Positions 32,045-44,457 of a stretch of DNA of 64,000 bases are shown piece by piece. Both the position numbers and the translations under genes were made by a program. This DNA comes from Glandiceps talaboti. Taxonomy: Eukaryota; Hemichordata; Enteropneusta; Spengelidae. The notes under the pieces were generated by a model that did not search any database, was not told the origin of the DNA, and was given only the letters and a program-made list of their open reading frames with translations. Numbering within the stretch: the first letter of the stretch is position 1; every line of letters starts with the position of its first letter. Where the stretch lies: assembly GCF_964340395.1 (NCBI RefSeq), contig NC_135550.1:16969484-17033483 (forward strand), read 5' to 3'.

Positions 32045-33450
32045 TGCAATGAACTCTTCAATACTGCCACTCTCAAATGCAATGTTCGATGTACAGTTGT
32101 GTAAGCTTTTGAAAGCAATGATTGAGCAGCTTGAAATATGCCTTAAGTGTTGCAATAAGTGGAAATATGTGTTGCTTTTTTTTTTGGGGGGGGGGGAACA
32201 CTGACTTGTCAATCTTTATGTATTTGATACAAAGAAAAGATTACAATAGGCACACAAGCATGCCAACAAACACAAATTGAAGAAAAATTATGAATTTCAC
32301 TTTTTAATTTCCTAATTCAGTTTGAAATAGACCCTGAAATAATATAAACATCATCAGAGATTTTACTTTGTACAACAATTATACAAAGCACCATAAAAAT
32401 GAAGTAAAATCTATATTTTTGGATTGGAAATTTAAATATTTTATTGCAATTTCTTACAGATACCTCTCAATAATGTTATAAAATGGTGCTCATTTCAGTC
32501 TCATTTCAAAAATTCAAATTCTTATGTCTAGAGAAAATAATGGGATGGTTTTCAACTTCCAGTGATTTTTTTAACACCTTTTATAATATGTTGACTATAA
32601 TCCTTCACCAACATTTGGAAGTCTCCATGAGTGAAATGTCCAATTGTTACAGCATCATCGCTGGCCATATTTACAATTACTTTCGTTTTCATCTTTTGCC
32701 AACCGTTCTAGTTTGTTTAACACCCTGACATTCCTCCAGTACCAGACGTACAAGTCACTAAAACATGGAGAATCCAATTTTTAAAAAAAAAAAATGTTTG
32801 TGAAAGAGGTTAATATTGAATGAAAGTTTTGAAATTGATTCTTAAGTAAAGATATTTTTTTATGATCCCAGTCTGAAAAATATGCTAAGTATTATAGAAA
32901 AGAGAAAAACATTTCGTTAAGGTCGTTTTGGCAGGAAGTCTAGTGAAGATACAGTGTTTGATGCAATATTGCCACTACTGTAGGGGTGTTGATTATAGGC
33001 TAATTTTTATCAGGGTTTACCTTTTCTCGATCTTTTGTAGTTGTAGTTCTGAAAACACTTCTTTTGAAAAGAAAGCAAGACTCAATGATTTCCCTGCAGT
33101 TGCTGTGCGTTCATTTTCTGTAAAGTATTTATAAGTTTTCAGCTTTTGACTCATGAGCATTTTATAAAATATTTCCTTTCACAAGAGGCAAAATTTTTTT
33201 TTTTTCTCTCCATGGTATTACAGTACATTTTCCTTCTTCCATAGTTCACACTTGGTTTGAAGCTCTTATCACATTTTAACAATGCTGTAAGATTTTTTTA
33301 TGTTGAAGTTTGTAGCCCAAAGCTCTGACTTTTTACTCATGATGTTATTTTATCCCCACATGACTTACATTGGAAAGTAGGGGGCGAGTTGAGTCAAAAG
33401 TAATTGAATAAACTAATTTAAATATTAATGAGTGACAATTTAAATGCCCC

Positions 33451-33812
33451 CATATTCTGGTTATATGAAAGATAAAAGATTTCATGGTTTGGCCACTAGG
33501 AGTGCTGTTTGCCAACTGTTGGGGGGGGGGGGGGGTGGAAGTGAGGGCCCGAATATAGTATTAACAGAAGACATGAAATGACCACTAAATTTCTGTGTTG
33601 TTCTCACCATACAGTTCTAATGACTAACAGTAATCAAAACACGATTAACAACTACTGTAATGTTCTTTTAAGAATACAAGGAGGTCTTTCACTACTTTTA
33701 AGCATTGCCATAAGATCAGCAGCCGTGACGAAAATCTTATATTGCCAAATCTAGGATGCCCTCTTATGATGCTGACCTGCATAATGGCTGGAACTTCAGT
33801 AACTTGAATATG
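33451..33812 (-). mobile_element. Family D MITE, copy 2 (reverse)
   Basis: Reverse-complement relative of 30216-30603: begins CATATTCTGGTTATATG, has TTTGGCCACTAGGAGTGCTG, TCTAATGACTAACAGTAATC and ATTGCCAAATCTAGGATGCC, and ends near AGTAACTTGAATATGG. A G homopolymer has grown inside it. Confidence 0.7.
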
Positions 33813-34410
33813 GCTTATTACAATAGCACATGTCAGTATGTGGTGTATTAGTATTATCAACATGATGCCCTGTTGTTATCATAATTCAACTGTAACTAAG
33901 GCTATTTACATATGCACAGCTGGAAGTTTGTTTGCGCTAGTCGTGATGTTTCAGGTGCACCATATCATCATTCCTGCAATTTATGTCTCTGGGCAATAGA
34001 ATTGGTAATTGAGGTGTATTACATTCTCACTTCAACAACTGCATTTAGTGATGTATTGTATTGTATTGTTTATCAGCGTCTCTTGTCTGTACATTTTGCA
34101 CCATTAAATATTTGGAATAAACAAGCCTTCTCACTGTCATTTATTTTCTGTAATTTATTGAGACATGACACTGACGCTAATTCTAAGTGTGTATTGTAAG
34201 AAAGGTTATTGAGTTCCATGAAATTTATAAAGTGTATCTCAATAATTGTAACAATATTAGTTAAAAAAGAAAATTAGCACAGGCGTCTGATGACAGTCTT
34301 AGAAGGTTGTGTCCATTTGTCAAGTAGAAGTCGTTGGTGATACCTCTCTGGTTCAATAGATTTAAGTTGGGAGGATACTGGTATTTTTTGGCCAGGTAGG
34401 CTCAGTTATA

Positions 34411-34746
34411 TACCAGATTCTACCACTGGGGGCGCTCTTCTGCCACCCCCACAGAGTCTGGGGAATTGCATAAGTGATTTGTGTAAGGAGGAACAGAGCT
34501 GTTGTTGGGATCTATGATAGGTGTTGATTGGATGAAACTGACTCCCAATTTTCATTTTCATGTTGTTTATATATTTCATAGAAATCATGGTCTCTGTTAG
34601 AAGATGACCAGTTGCCAAAATATTCTCAGCAAGAGTTGCCACTGTGTGATTTTACTTCAGAGGTGATCTTGTGGGTCAGCCACTTATATATCCCAGATTC
34701 TGTGGGCAGTGGCAGAACAGCGCCCCCAGTGGCAGAGTCAGGGTGA
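34411..34746. mobile_element. Foldback element with ~55-bp arms
   Basis: Left arm ACCAGATTCTACCACTGGGG then GCGCTCTTCTGCCACCCCCA; right arm, read in reverse complement, TGACTCTGCCACTGGGGGCG then CTGTTCTGCCACTGCCCACA and GAATCTGGGATATATAAG. Total about 335 bp. No ORF. No second copy was found in this window, so the family is unknown. Confidence 0.68.
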
Positions 34747-35543
34747 CAGTATTAATAAATACATAAAAGTCATGCTAATGTTGTATAGGGTTTTGTATAA
34801 AGACAGACAAACCAGACTTCTGAAACAAGAAAATGACTATTTGTTTACTATGTAGAGGATCGACTCTTTATTTGGACACATAAAATTTGCCCGTCTATGT
34901 CATTATCAATTGTACATCGCAGTAATTAGACAAGAAATATACAACACAACATAAAATATAACATAAAACACACTATTCTTAATATCACCATAGCTATAAC
35001 TTTTAGAAAGACATTCAACTACATGTACTAGTTATATTCACTTACAAAAATGTCAACCACACAAATATATAATATATATACCCCAGTACTTAGTTGACTG
35101 TTTCACAGTTCTGAAAACGGTACACCTCGTTTAACAAAAGAATATGTACATCTTTTAATTTGTATAAAGTTTGTACAAAACGAATAATATGTCTCTCTTT
35201 GATAGGCCTAATTTCATAACACTGTGAGAGGGGCATTGCATGCAGCTTTTGGTCTTAGAGATTATGTTTGTCATGTAAACTACACTTAATATGGTATGCC
35301 AACCACTACACGTCTAGTAACAGGTAGAGCGCTCATCGGGAATTGATACAGTGAGTTTTGACCATATAAAAGTGACATCTTAACATCAGTTTTTGGTTGC
35401 CAATTAAGATGCTGAACTTTCATTCTCAAAGCCTCATTGCGGTGATCTGACCACCTCTAAAACCCTAAATCATATTATGTATTTGAATTTGTACACTACA
35501 GCTAATCAAAATATGGAGTCTTAGTTACAGACTGACACTTTTA

Positions 35544-35886
35544 AAGGTAGAATGCACCTCAGCGACCAATTTCCTTGAAAATCAGTCATTAAAATCTCTC
35601 ACAACTTTGCCTTATGAAAGCCTGTTCCAGGTCATTTTTGAAATAATGAAAAAAAAATTGATGTGTGCAATCTTGTTTTCAAGGAAATTAACAATCGTTT
35701 ACCTTCCCATAGAGTTGACACATGGTATTACATTCACAAATGGCTTAATTTTGACCTTGACTTAAAACACTTGTATTGTAGACTCTCATTTTTTTCATTG
35801 ATTTGAACTGAGAATTGGTTTGAATTTCCTTAAACAGAGTAACAGAAAAAGTTCAGACAGTTTATTTCTGAGGTACATTCTACATG
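35544..35886. mobile_element. Family C MITE, full copy 2
   Basis: Clear terminal inverted repeat: GGTAGAATGCACCTCAG at the left, CTGAGGTACATTCTAC at the right. Interior blocks match 28603-28972. About 340 bp, no ORF. Confidence 0.8.
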
Positions 35887-36013
35887 ACAAGATCTATTAA
35901 AAAAAAGTTTGCATCAGTAGAAATACTTGACTTTTAGGGTTAGATTAATTCATAGGACATTGACAAGAGTATTATTTGGAAACCCATTATTAGGTATACT
36001 GCCAACTTTTTAT

Positions 36014-39000
36014 TTACATAACTGCCAACATCCTTAGGACATGAGCTGTTGCTATGGCTCCAACAAACATTGAAGGTGCAGCCGCAAAGGACAGTAATGA
36101 TAACATACCCATGCCAGACACACCATGGCCACTGTGTAAAGAGAAGAAATAAAAACATTCTCAAGGATGTGTCTATTGAAGATTTTAAAATGAGCCGATT
36201 TGGAAGGTTTGGCTTTGCTTCATGTTACTGGTAACCCTGGTTACATGTAACACTTTTTGATTATATCACAAACAATTGATGACAAGATCAGGCTATGGAA
36301 CTGCTGCATTCCATAAATTATGCTTGTCGATAAGAACAGACAACATATTACACATTGGTAATATTATCCATGGATGTGATATAACAATTTCTTATGTCTA
36401 CCAATATGGTACGTATTTTGATAAAACATACTTTCATCACAGACTTTGATGCAAGTTCATCTCTGTAGGGTATTGTATTGATCTCAAATAGGATAGTGGT
36501 TCTTTTCAACTTTCACACATGTGGGATTCCTTTCTTTTGTCATGTGATTTCAATGATAAGTCATGTGACCAACCCAGAATATCAGGACTGGTGAACACGT
36601 CCACAGGTGTGGACAAAAGCCTCAGATTTTGCTATCACTAAATATAAATTGTGTGTACTGTTTTTCCAAATTTTAAATATACACTTTTCAAAATTATACT
36701 TTCATACTTAATTTCATCAGCACATCTTTTGTTCGAACGTTACTTACTTTCGTTGTGGGATGTATAGATTAGCTATAACATGTAGTGAAGGAAATCACTG
36801 GAATGGGACAAATATATTTCAATATTTTCACACATGCTTATTTTTGAGAAGAGAAGAGTGTCACTTGAAATCGTAATGGTAGCATTTTTTATATTATTTA
36901 CCTGGTACATCCAGAAGCGAATCTAGCACCAAAAAGGAGAAGTACTCCACCAACAAAGGCAGTAGTAGTGGACACACCTGGCACAGTACCAAAGGAACTT
37001 GAACTTGTGGATGAGAACCATGCTCCAAATATTGCCCCACATGCAAACAGTACCTACAAATAAGACAACTGTGTTATGTGTATTGTTCCTAACCCTGACT
37101 GGGTGCTACATTTCAACTAATGGTAACTAATGGGGCCAACATGATCTAATCAGGTATCTTCACATTTTTGGTCTAAAATACCAGGAAAACGTGAATATGA
37201 GAAATATCATCCTATTAATGAATAGTCAACTTTTGGAGTCTTGTAAGACTTAGTGCAGGAGAAAAATAGAGTACTCGGGGAAAAACCTGTGTTGTTTGGT
37301 ATAGTCAAAGTGAACGACACTCTTCTTACTTACAACATGATAAATTTAATTAAACCCAGACCAGGGCTTGAATGCCCACTGCAGTGGTAACAACTCAGCC
37401 ACCGACATTCAACTTCTTGAGATTGTAACACCAAGACAAGATTCTGGGCTAAAAGCATGCATGAAGGGGCAAGGTTGCTTAAGTCATATAATTATGATAC
37501 TTTGACCTGCATTCTTCAAATAAAAGGAAAACTCAGAGTTGATAGGAAATATGTCCGTTTTTTTGTGTGACTGTGTGTATGGAATGTCAGGTATTCTCAT
37601 TAGCGAGTAGGGGAATGACCTGATACCAAGACAAATTTGTTTGTCTGTGACTTTTTTTTATGGTTGACCTCACTGTGGTCAACTATTCAAGGTTTGTGCC
37701 GCATCCTACAGGACAAAGCTAAGTGAAATACTGAAGGCATGTATTTCAGAGGAGATGATTGATAAACTGTCAAAAAAAAACCACTGTGACATGCAAAATG
37801 GTGTGTGACTTGAACAGGGTTCACCTTATTGTGGTTTTGTTCAAGGTTTTACAAGTTATTTTATTGGTACCCTAATACTCGGCTTTGTCACCACCTCAAC
37901 ATAAAAATGACAGTGATGTAAGTCTCTGTGTGCATGATCTATCTAGGTCTGTCTACAATAACAGGAAACCCTACAAGAAGGTAAATAAAGGCTTATTTAA
38001 ATGTTTGGAGTTATGGTCCAGACATTGTTATTTTACATTTTTTGGCATGATTCTGAACCTAGAATGCATCAAGAAATCGCATGGAATTGAAAAGTTTATA
38101 AAACAATAAACATTTTTGGTACGATTGAAAATCCTGTCTTTCCCCCCAATTTTCAAAAATGTCAATCAACACAATTACATTTTGGTGTGCACATAGACAT
38201 TTTTGGTTTTCAATTGTGCTAAAAATGTCTATCATGTATTCATGTCTTTGACTACGTCAGTTTTCAAAAATGTCAATCACACAGCATCATCAATGTTATC
38301 TAACTAAGATACACAATGTGTATATACACATGGAAAATCATATAAATGTACAGCCACGAAGTATGCTAAAAATGGATGAATGCAAGACCAAAGTACTAGA
38401 TATAGCATTCAGCCTATAACAGACCAAATGTGTGAAATACAGTGAGAGAAGAATGCTTATGCTAACACTTAGTTGAAAAAAAGAGTCATTAAACTTAAAG
38501 TCCACGATTATTGCTGCCAACGATGAGGAGAAGACTTGATCCACAATCAGCTGTGTGTCAAAGAGGTATAAAACAGTCAAGTGTCAAAACCCATTTCAGG
38601 CTTCAAGATTGCCTGACAAGACCTGACAATCAGTGTTTTAAAACTAAGCTAAATTACAGACTCACCTGCCACCAGTTTGTGAGACCCAATCTGTATTTAC
38701 TGAGATATGGTGAGAGTTTCTGCAGCTGACGAGTCGCCAAGACCTGTGAGACCACTGTACAGTAACCACTACTACCACCCACAGTGTCTTGTACAGCTAA
38801 TACAATGGGAATCTGAAGCATACCGATCGTCAAACCTATATAACACAGAGACATAACAGTGCTGAACTTTGGGGAAAAAAATTAACAATATCAAAACTAT
38901 TTATTGCCTTTTTCTTCACCTAGTGTAATATGCTAGGCAAGTAGCACATTTACATATATGTGTTTGCATATTAAAAAGTAGACTTCTGTTTTACTGGTAA

Positions 39001-42000
39001 TTCTGTACCAGCTTTGACTGATGAGTGAGGGCACCCTAACATGGCATACTTTACAGACTTCTGGTACTTATGCTGACTCATACTTACCCATCACTTGTAA
39101 CTCAAACCTTGTATTCAGACATACAAAGTAATTGATTCCATGACATAATTCATGAACATTTTGGGGAACCCTATTACTGGTATACATGTATAATCGCTTT
39201 TAAATTCAAGTAAAGGCATGCATCAACATTAATATTATACTAGTCTATTAGCTTCAATCAAAGATTTATGCAAAGTGTTTGTAAAAAAAAGGTGAACGCA
39301 CTCAGCTTGTGACATTTAAAAAAAATAAAGCTGATATGTGAACATTTACTAATTTTATCAGTTCTAGATATATGTACCATGGATTACTTGTATTGGTGTC
39401 TGCCTACACACAATTTGGTATATTTGCATTGCAGTGCAATACCCCAAAACATTATTGCATGCCTGTATGCAAATGAGCACAAGGATATTACATGTGAACA
39501 CACAGTTGTATCTCTCTAGAAAAATTTGACTGTTTCAGATAAACATGTAATAATAACACTAACAGAACCACACAACACATGAGTACTCTGGGTATTTGGT
39601 TTTTCTTCACTTTCATGCACCTTGCTTTGAAAGTACAGCCACAGAGAACGTTGTGAGCACACATGTAAATAACAAATCTAGTACACCACTCAAGCACTCA
39701 CACAGTATATAAGGTTCTGTCATATTACTTACCAGATAGGATTGGTGGCCAGGACCTGATAGTAAACCAGGAACCAGTTGATTCATTTGGCACTACGAGG
39801 TCTGAAGTCCACGGTGCAAAGTGTTCCATCGCAAACAGTACAACCCCAAGCATTGATGCAAATGGCATAGCCAGCATAAAGTAAGGTGTTGGCGTACTTT
39901 GGTCCATCCTGAATGGGAAAAGTATATCAAATAGGTCTTGGTAACATCTATGGTTAATTCTCAAGGTTAAAATTAAGTTAAAAAACCCTGATCTCACAAA
40001 TAAGTACAGAAATATTGTCTCCTTCATGTCACATTCTTTGGCAATAAAGAGACATAGAAGATTGAAAAAAAAAATGAAATATAACATAGACGCTGCATCA
40101 TCTGCATACTGTAGTAAATGAAGTTATGTATCATTTCAACATTTTTAGTTAAAATACATATGTTTTATAATAATCATGGTAGCTTGTTTTTTGGTAAGTT
40201 GTTGACAATGAACTTTTAAATTGAAATCGAACCACACTAAAGATACATTGCATAGTTTTTGTCTTACTTACATGTACACTTTGTATGGCTTGCTTGGTTT
40301 GGTTATCTTCATCATCACAGACTCCACAAGACCATACAGCAATGCTCCCACAAAACATCCCAATAATGTTATACCTAGTCAGAATTCAGAAGAAAAAAAA
40401 AGAAAAAAAAAGCTGATATTGTGACTTCAAAGTTTTCATCATGTTTGCACATGTTAATGATTTGTTACAACTCAAAGTACATAGTAACTGTAATGCCATT
40501 CACTGAGTGAATATATCAGGTATCTGCAAGGCCAAAATATACACTGCGTTGCCATTGACGTTCTGAAGTTAGCAGGTATTTGCCAGGTGCATTGCATTGC
40601 CGTTTACCATGTAAAGATATCAGTTACTTGCAAGGCCAAAGAAATACACACACACAACGTAGCTATTCACCATATGAAATTACTGGGTACTTGTTTGGCC
40701 ATGTACTTGCAAGGCCAAAAAAACAGACTGCACAGCTATGCACTATGTGAACACACCAGGTACATGTTCTTGCATGGCCAGGTACTTGCAAGGCCAAAAA
40801 AAAACCAGACTGCATTGCCACTTCTAATGTGAAGATACCAGGTACTTGCAAGGCCAAAAAACAGACATGGTGACCACAAAATTGACCACAACTTGTCTCT
40901 TAAGGAAGTCATAGGTATTAACTGACATTATAAATGGGCAACACGAGGACAAAGTTTGGTAAAAAAAATAGCTATACCTACAAACAGCAAACACATACAG
41001 GTCTAAATATATACATACTGTCTACACAAAAATGTACAGTCAAACTAACAAACGAATTTCATTTGGAAATTTTCCTGAAATTCTAGCAGCAATTTGTGGC
41101 TGGATTAGTTTGAAACGCATGTTGTGTACTACAACCAGAAAAAAAGCCACACAATGGTGTACAGTAGTTTATTGATCTAGTCTATTCCACAACAGGAAAT
41201 ATCATCAACAAATAAATCATTAAAATGTCTTCAAACAACATAACAGGGAGTTCATCTCTGTATTGTTTAACAAGGATGTGAACTTCCTTTGCCTTCCAGC
41301 TACAACCTTTGGTGTATATCAAGCCAATACTTAGAGAAGCAACGTGTGCCTTATATGTCATTTGCCCTGACAGGTCATTCACCCTCCTTGGTCCATTCAT
41401 GATGATTGTGTTTTCCCCATACAGTTTATGACCTGTTAAATTTTACACTGAAGATGTGTTATGTTTACAGACATCACTGAATTCACCATTTGGTGGTTCA
41501 CTGCAGTTGTACTTCTCTTCGTCATGTCTCCATTGTTCAAACTATGCCTCTTATTTTCATTGACAGGACACTTAGTTCTCAATTCTAGCTAACAGGGTAG
41601 TTTTTAACAAAATGAAAGTGTCTGCAAATTTGTTAACCATCAATGAAGCTGTTCGCAATCTTGTCAACTATCAATGAAACTCCTCAGTCTTGTTAGTCAT
41701 CACAATGAAACTGTCTGCAAACTTGTTAACCATCGATGAAACTGCAATCTTGTTACCCATCACAATGAAAGTGCCTTTCATACTACCTTAACTGCCTGGC
41801 ATACAATCCATTGCAGTGATTGTACAAGCATACGATTAAAGCATTCGCATTTCAACCTGTATTCTATCCAGGTCCCCAATTATACATTTTGGTTGACTAG
41901 GGCACAGTCAGTCATGGTTCAAATCTGTCCAAGGACTTTAGCAATTTCAAAAGCAAACAGCATCAGCAAGGCTTATAACCCTGCAGCCTACAGATTCAAG

Positions 42001-43530
42001 CTAGACACACTGTAATCATGACTGTAACATTCCTTGCAACACATTGTACTTAAGACTGCAGTGATAAACATACATGTAAATATATAATAAAATATATTGT
42101 AACATATCATGAAAGTCGGGCAGGAAAACCCTTTCATTGACCTCTGGGTTAAAAGTCTGACAAGTCATCCAAACTTTACCTGCATTCTCTACGCCAGCAC
42201 CAAGCTGTGATAACACCACACCAGGACACTATAATGAAAAGACATTTCAAATAGTTAACAGTTAATGGTTATTACCTGGAGGTCTCCTAAAAAGGCATGT
42301 CTTTCATGTTTGTTTGGGAAATGTGTTTTACAAGAATTTTGCATACAAAATATTTAGCATTAAAAGATAACATTGCCTTACTCTTATGAACTTAAATATC
42401 AGAAATGAAAGTAAAAAAAAAAAGTTTTGAAATATTTTCATAAATCAAGTAAGGAGGTACATGTAAATCTTCCCAAGTTCTCTGGTCATTTTATTAGTCT
42501 TTCCTAGTAAAGATATTAATTACCAATACAGTATTCCATGGGATGCGGGTCATTTTATCAGTGTTTCCTGCTAAAGATGTTAGTTACTGATATTCCATGG
42601 GATACTATTGCTGCAATACATGTATATATCTATTCACCTTCTATTCAATTTATTATTTTTTCATTTATATCAAGCTTTCCAAAGCTGACCCAAAACACTG
42701 CCCCCCACCCACCCACCCCCCCCCACACACACACACACACACACACACAAACCTCCACTAGTTGCAAGTGCCAGGTTTATCACATTATTTCAAATATGAA
42801 TTTGTTGAGAGTTTATACTTACAGAGCCACAGAATGTCATACCAGCTCCCATGATGCTGCCACCTACAATACTGGACATTACACCCTTGTTTCTCAGTGT
42901 TGCTACAAACTGTAGTCGTGCTCTCATAAACTGGTTTGATGTGAAGGGTAACATGGACAGTAAAGATAGGCTCACCAGACTAGCTGTCAAGGCTCCAACA
43001 AATGTCTTACACAATACAAATTTGGTGAACAACATCTGTTCCCTTATCATTACTGGTTCAAAAACTGCAATGAAACAGTCAAATACACATGGTTTTTTTT
43101 CTTTATACACCTTTTTTTAAAATTATTTGTTTTAACTCTTTGAGATTTGAATTTTACATAGACTTCGTGTTCTTTTAAATTATAAATATTACAATTTTAT
43201 TTTACACAGTCCTATACTAGTGACTTATTTATTTTAGCAAGTTACACTTTACTATTAAACATGGCAACATCCCATTAACAAATCTGTCATTGTAATCAGG
43301 AATTGTTATAAACTAGACATCAAAGAGTACATAGTAACTTTATTACAATTAATGGTTAAAAGTGTTAACATTTTCAAAACTGTTGTAAAGCTACAAAATA
43401 GCTAAATTAAATTAATATTGTACCATTTTTTTTCTGTTGCATACCTTTTTTTTTTATCAACTGTCATTAATACTTTCTTTGGAATTCTGAGGTATTTAAA
43501 GCAAAAGCATCATGATGACAATGATGGTAG

Positions 43531-43590
<60 letters not shown>

Positions 43591-43849
43591 CGACGACGAC
43601 GATGATGATGAACATTACAAAACAATGATAAAACATCCACTTACCCCTTCCCTTTTCAACTACGATTCCAAACACAACCCCTGCGATTGTGCAGGCAAAC
43701 AGTTTAAAACCTAGTCCAGTTATTCCATCATTATACGACACGTCAGTTTTACTTTCGGGAAGACCGAAAACATTGTCATCGTGTCCATTTACTTTCCTCC
43801 TCGGTCTTCCTGTACCGTTCCTCTGGTATTCCATAGTGTGTGTGATCAA
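36014..43849 (-). CDS. YeeE/YedE-type (Sulf_transp) membrane transporter
   Basis: Predicted polytopic inner/plasma-membrane protein of the YeeE/YedE family, whose studied bacterial member TsuA takes up thiosulfate through a chain of conserved cysteines. Exons on the minus strand: 43645-43849, 42823-43064, 42180-42228, 40272-40374, 39733-39908, 38666-38835, 36902-37053, 36014-36131; 404 residues, or 399 from the second ATG (43834). All phases agree. Motifs: GAGMTFCGSCPG (about 144-152), GGSSGYC (278-284) and ASGCTSGHGVSGMG (361-372), matching the Cys- and Gly-rich signatures of the two repeated halves. Many hydrophobic segments (for example KLFACTIAGVVFGIVV, TLLGCFVGALLYGLV, FVGGVLLLFGARF) alternate with short loops. 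The first ~40 residues are polar and presumably cytosolic. Seven introns show it is a resident nuclear gene, not bacterial contamination. Substrate in animals is unknown. Confidence 0.9.
37235..37412 (-). mobile_element. tRNA-derived SINE, copy 2 (decayed)
   Basis: Shares with 26289-26586 the body blocks GTGCAGGAGAAAAATAGAGT, ACTCGGGGAAAAACCTG and GTATAGTCAAAGTGAACGA on plus. A weakened minus-strand B box region (GGGCATTCAAGCCC) and A box region (GTGGCTGAGTTGTTA) follow. In an intron of the YeeE-type gene. Confidence 0.75.
40530..40862. repeat. Degenerate tandem repeat, CCAGGTACTTGCAAGGCCAAA core
   Basis: About five units of roughly 55-80 bp, each with GGTA(C/T)TTGC(A/C)(A)GG and GGCCAAAAAA followed by CAGACTGCATTGCCA-like sequence and a GTGAA(G/C)A(T)ACCAGG stretch. 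In an intron of the YeeE-type gene. Confidence 0.8.
42723..42749. repeat. (CA)n microsatellite with a C-rich flank
   Basis: CCCCCACCCACCC-like tract running into about 13 CA units, intronic. Confidence 0.88.
43531..43611. repeat. (GAT/GAC)n microsatellite
   Basis: About 27 trinucleotide units in intron 1 of the YeeE-type gene, about 35 bp from its exon 1 donor. It creates a poly-Asp frame on plus and poly-Ile on minus; neither is a gene. Confidence 0.95.
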
Positions 43850-44457
43850 GTCGTATCTTCAGCGCTGTCCGAGTAAGAAGAATGTCGACGAAGGGGTATC
43901 CAAGAAGCAGCTTATATAACTGAGATGGGACAATGAAAAGGCGAACGTGATGCTACTCAAGGACACATGTTACCTGCAGCTATACAGCTCAGGAGTAACT
44001 GAACTACCTGGGATACACGTCAAAGAACATGAATGGACTACTACCGGTCATTTGTCTCGCTGGACGGCTGTTCACTGCTGTGCGCCCTCAACGTACTGTT
44101 GATATTTATTCTTTCCTTTTTGGATGTGAATGACCTTCGACCCATGCGACCCGTGATGCAAATATTGTTGTTTTGTTTCGCAATTTTGAAGTGAGAGTTG
44201 AACGTTGAATATTTTGGTTAAATGCCCCTTAAAGTGGTATTAATATCAAAGGAAATGATTTTAAATTATACAATATTGTAAAAACTGAGTATGACTTTTC
44301 TTCTTTATATCTATTCTTACGAGTTAAAAGTGACGTCAGATTTAAAATGGCGGCGGACTGTTTTGGTTCTCCCGGTGCGACACACTAGTCGAAAAGTTAC
44401 GTTTTCATGACTAAAATTGCCATATTGTTGTTTTGACGGCTTTATTCTTAGTCCAAT
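43850..44457. promoter_or_regulatory. Bidirectional promoter YeeE-type gene / ATG2
   Basis: 608 bp between divergent start codons. A perfect cAMP/ATF response element TGACGTCA lies at 44331-44338. Thirteen bases away AAAATGGCGGC (44344-44354) matches the YY1 core. Both sit about 110-125 bp upstream of the ATG2 start. No TATA box seen. Confidence 0.75.

Larger units (their letters stand above)
32045..36013. other. Convergent spacer GPATCH2 / YeeE-type gene
   Basis: No gene recognised. It probably holds the GPATCH2 3' UTR (AATAAA candidates at about 33406 and 34116). Also present: a family D MITE (33451-33812), a foldback with GGGGGCGC-containing arms (34411-34746), and a family C MITE (35544-35886). 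Confidence 0.6.

Noticed and set aside
43418-43714. Plus-strand ORF with a poly-Asp run
   Set aside because: Product of the GAT microsatellite, overlapping antisense to exon 1 of the YeeE-type gene.
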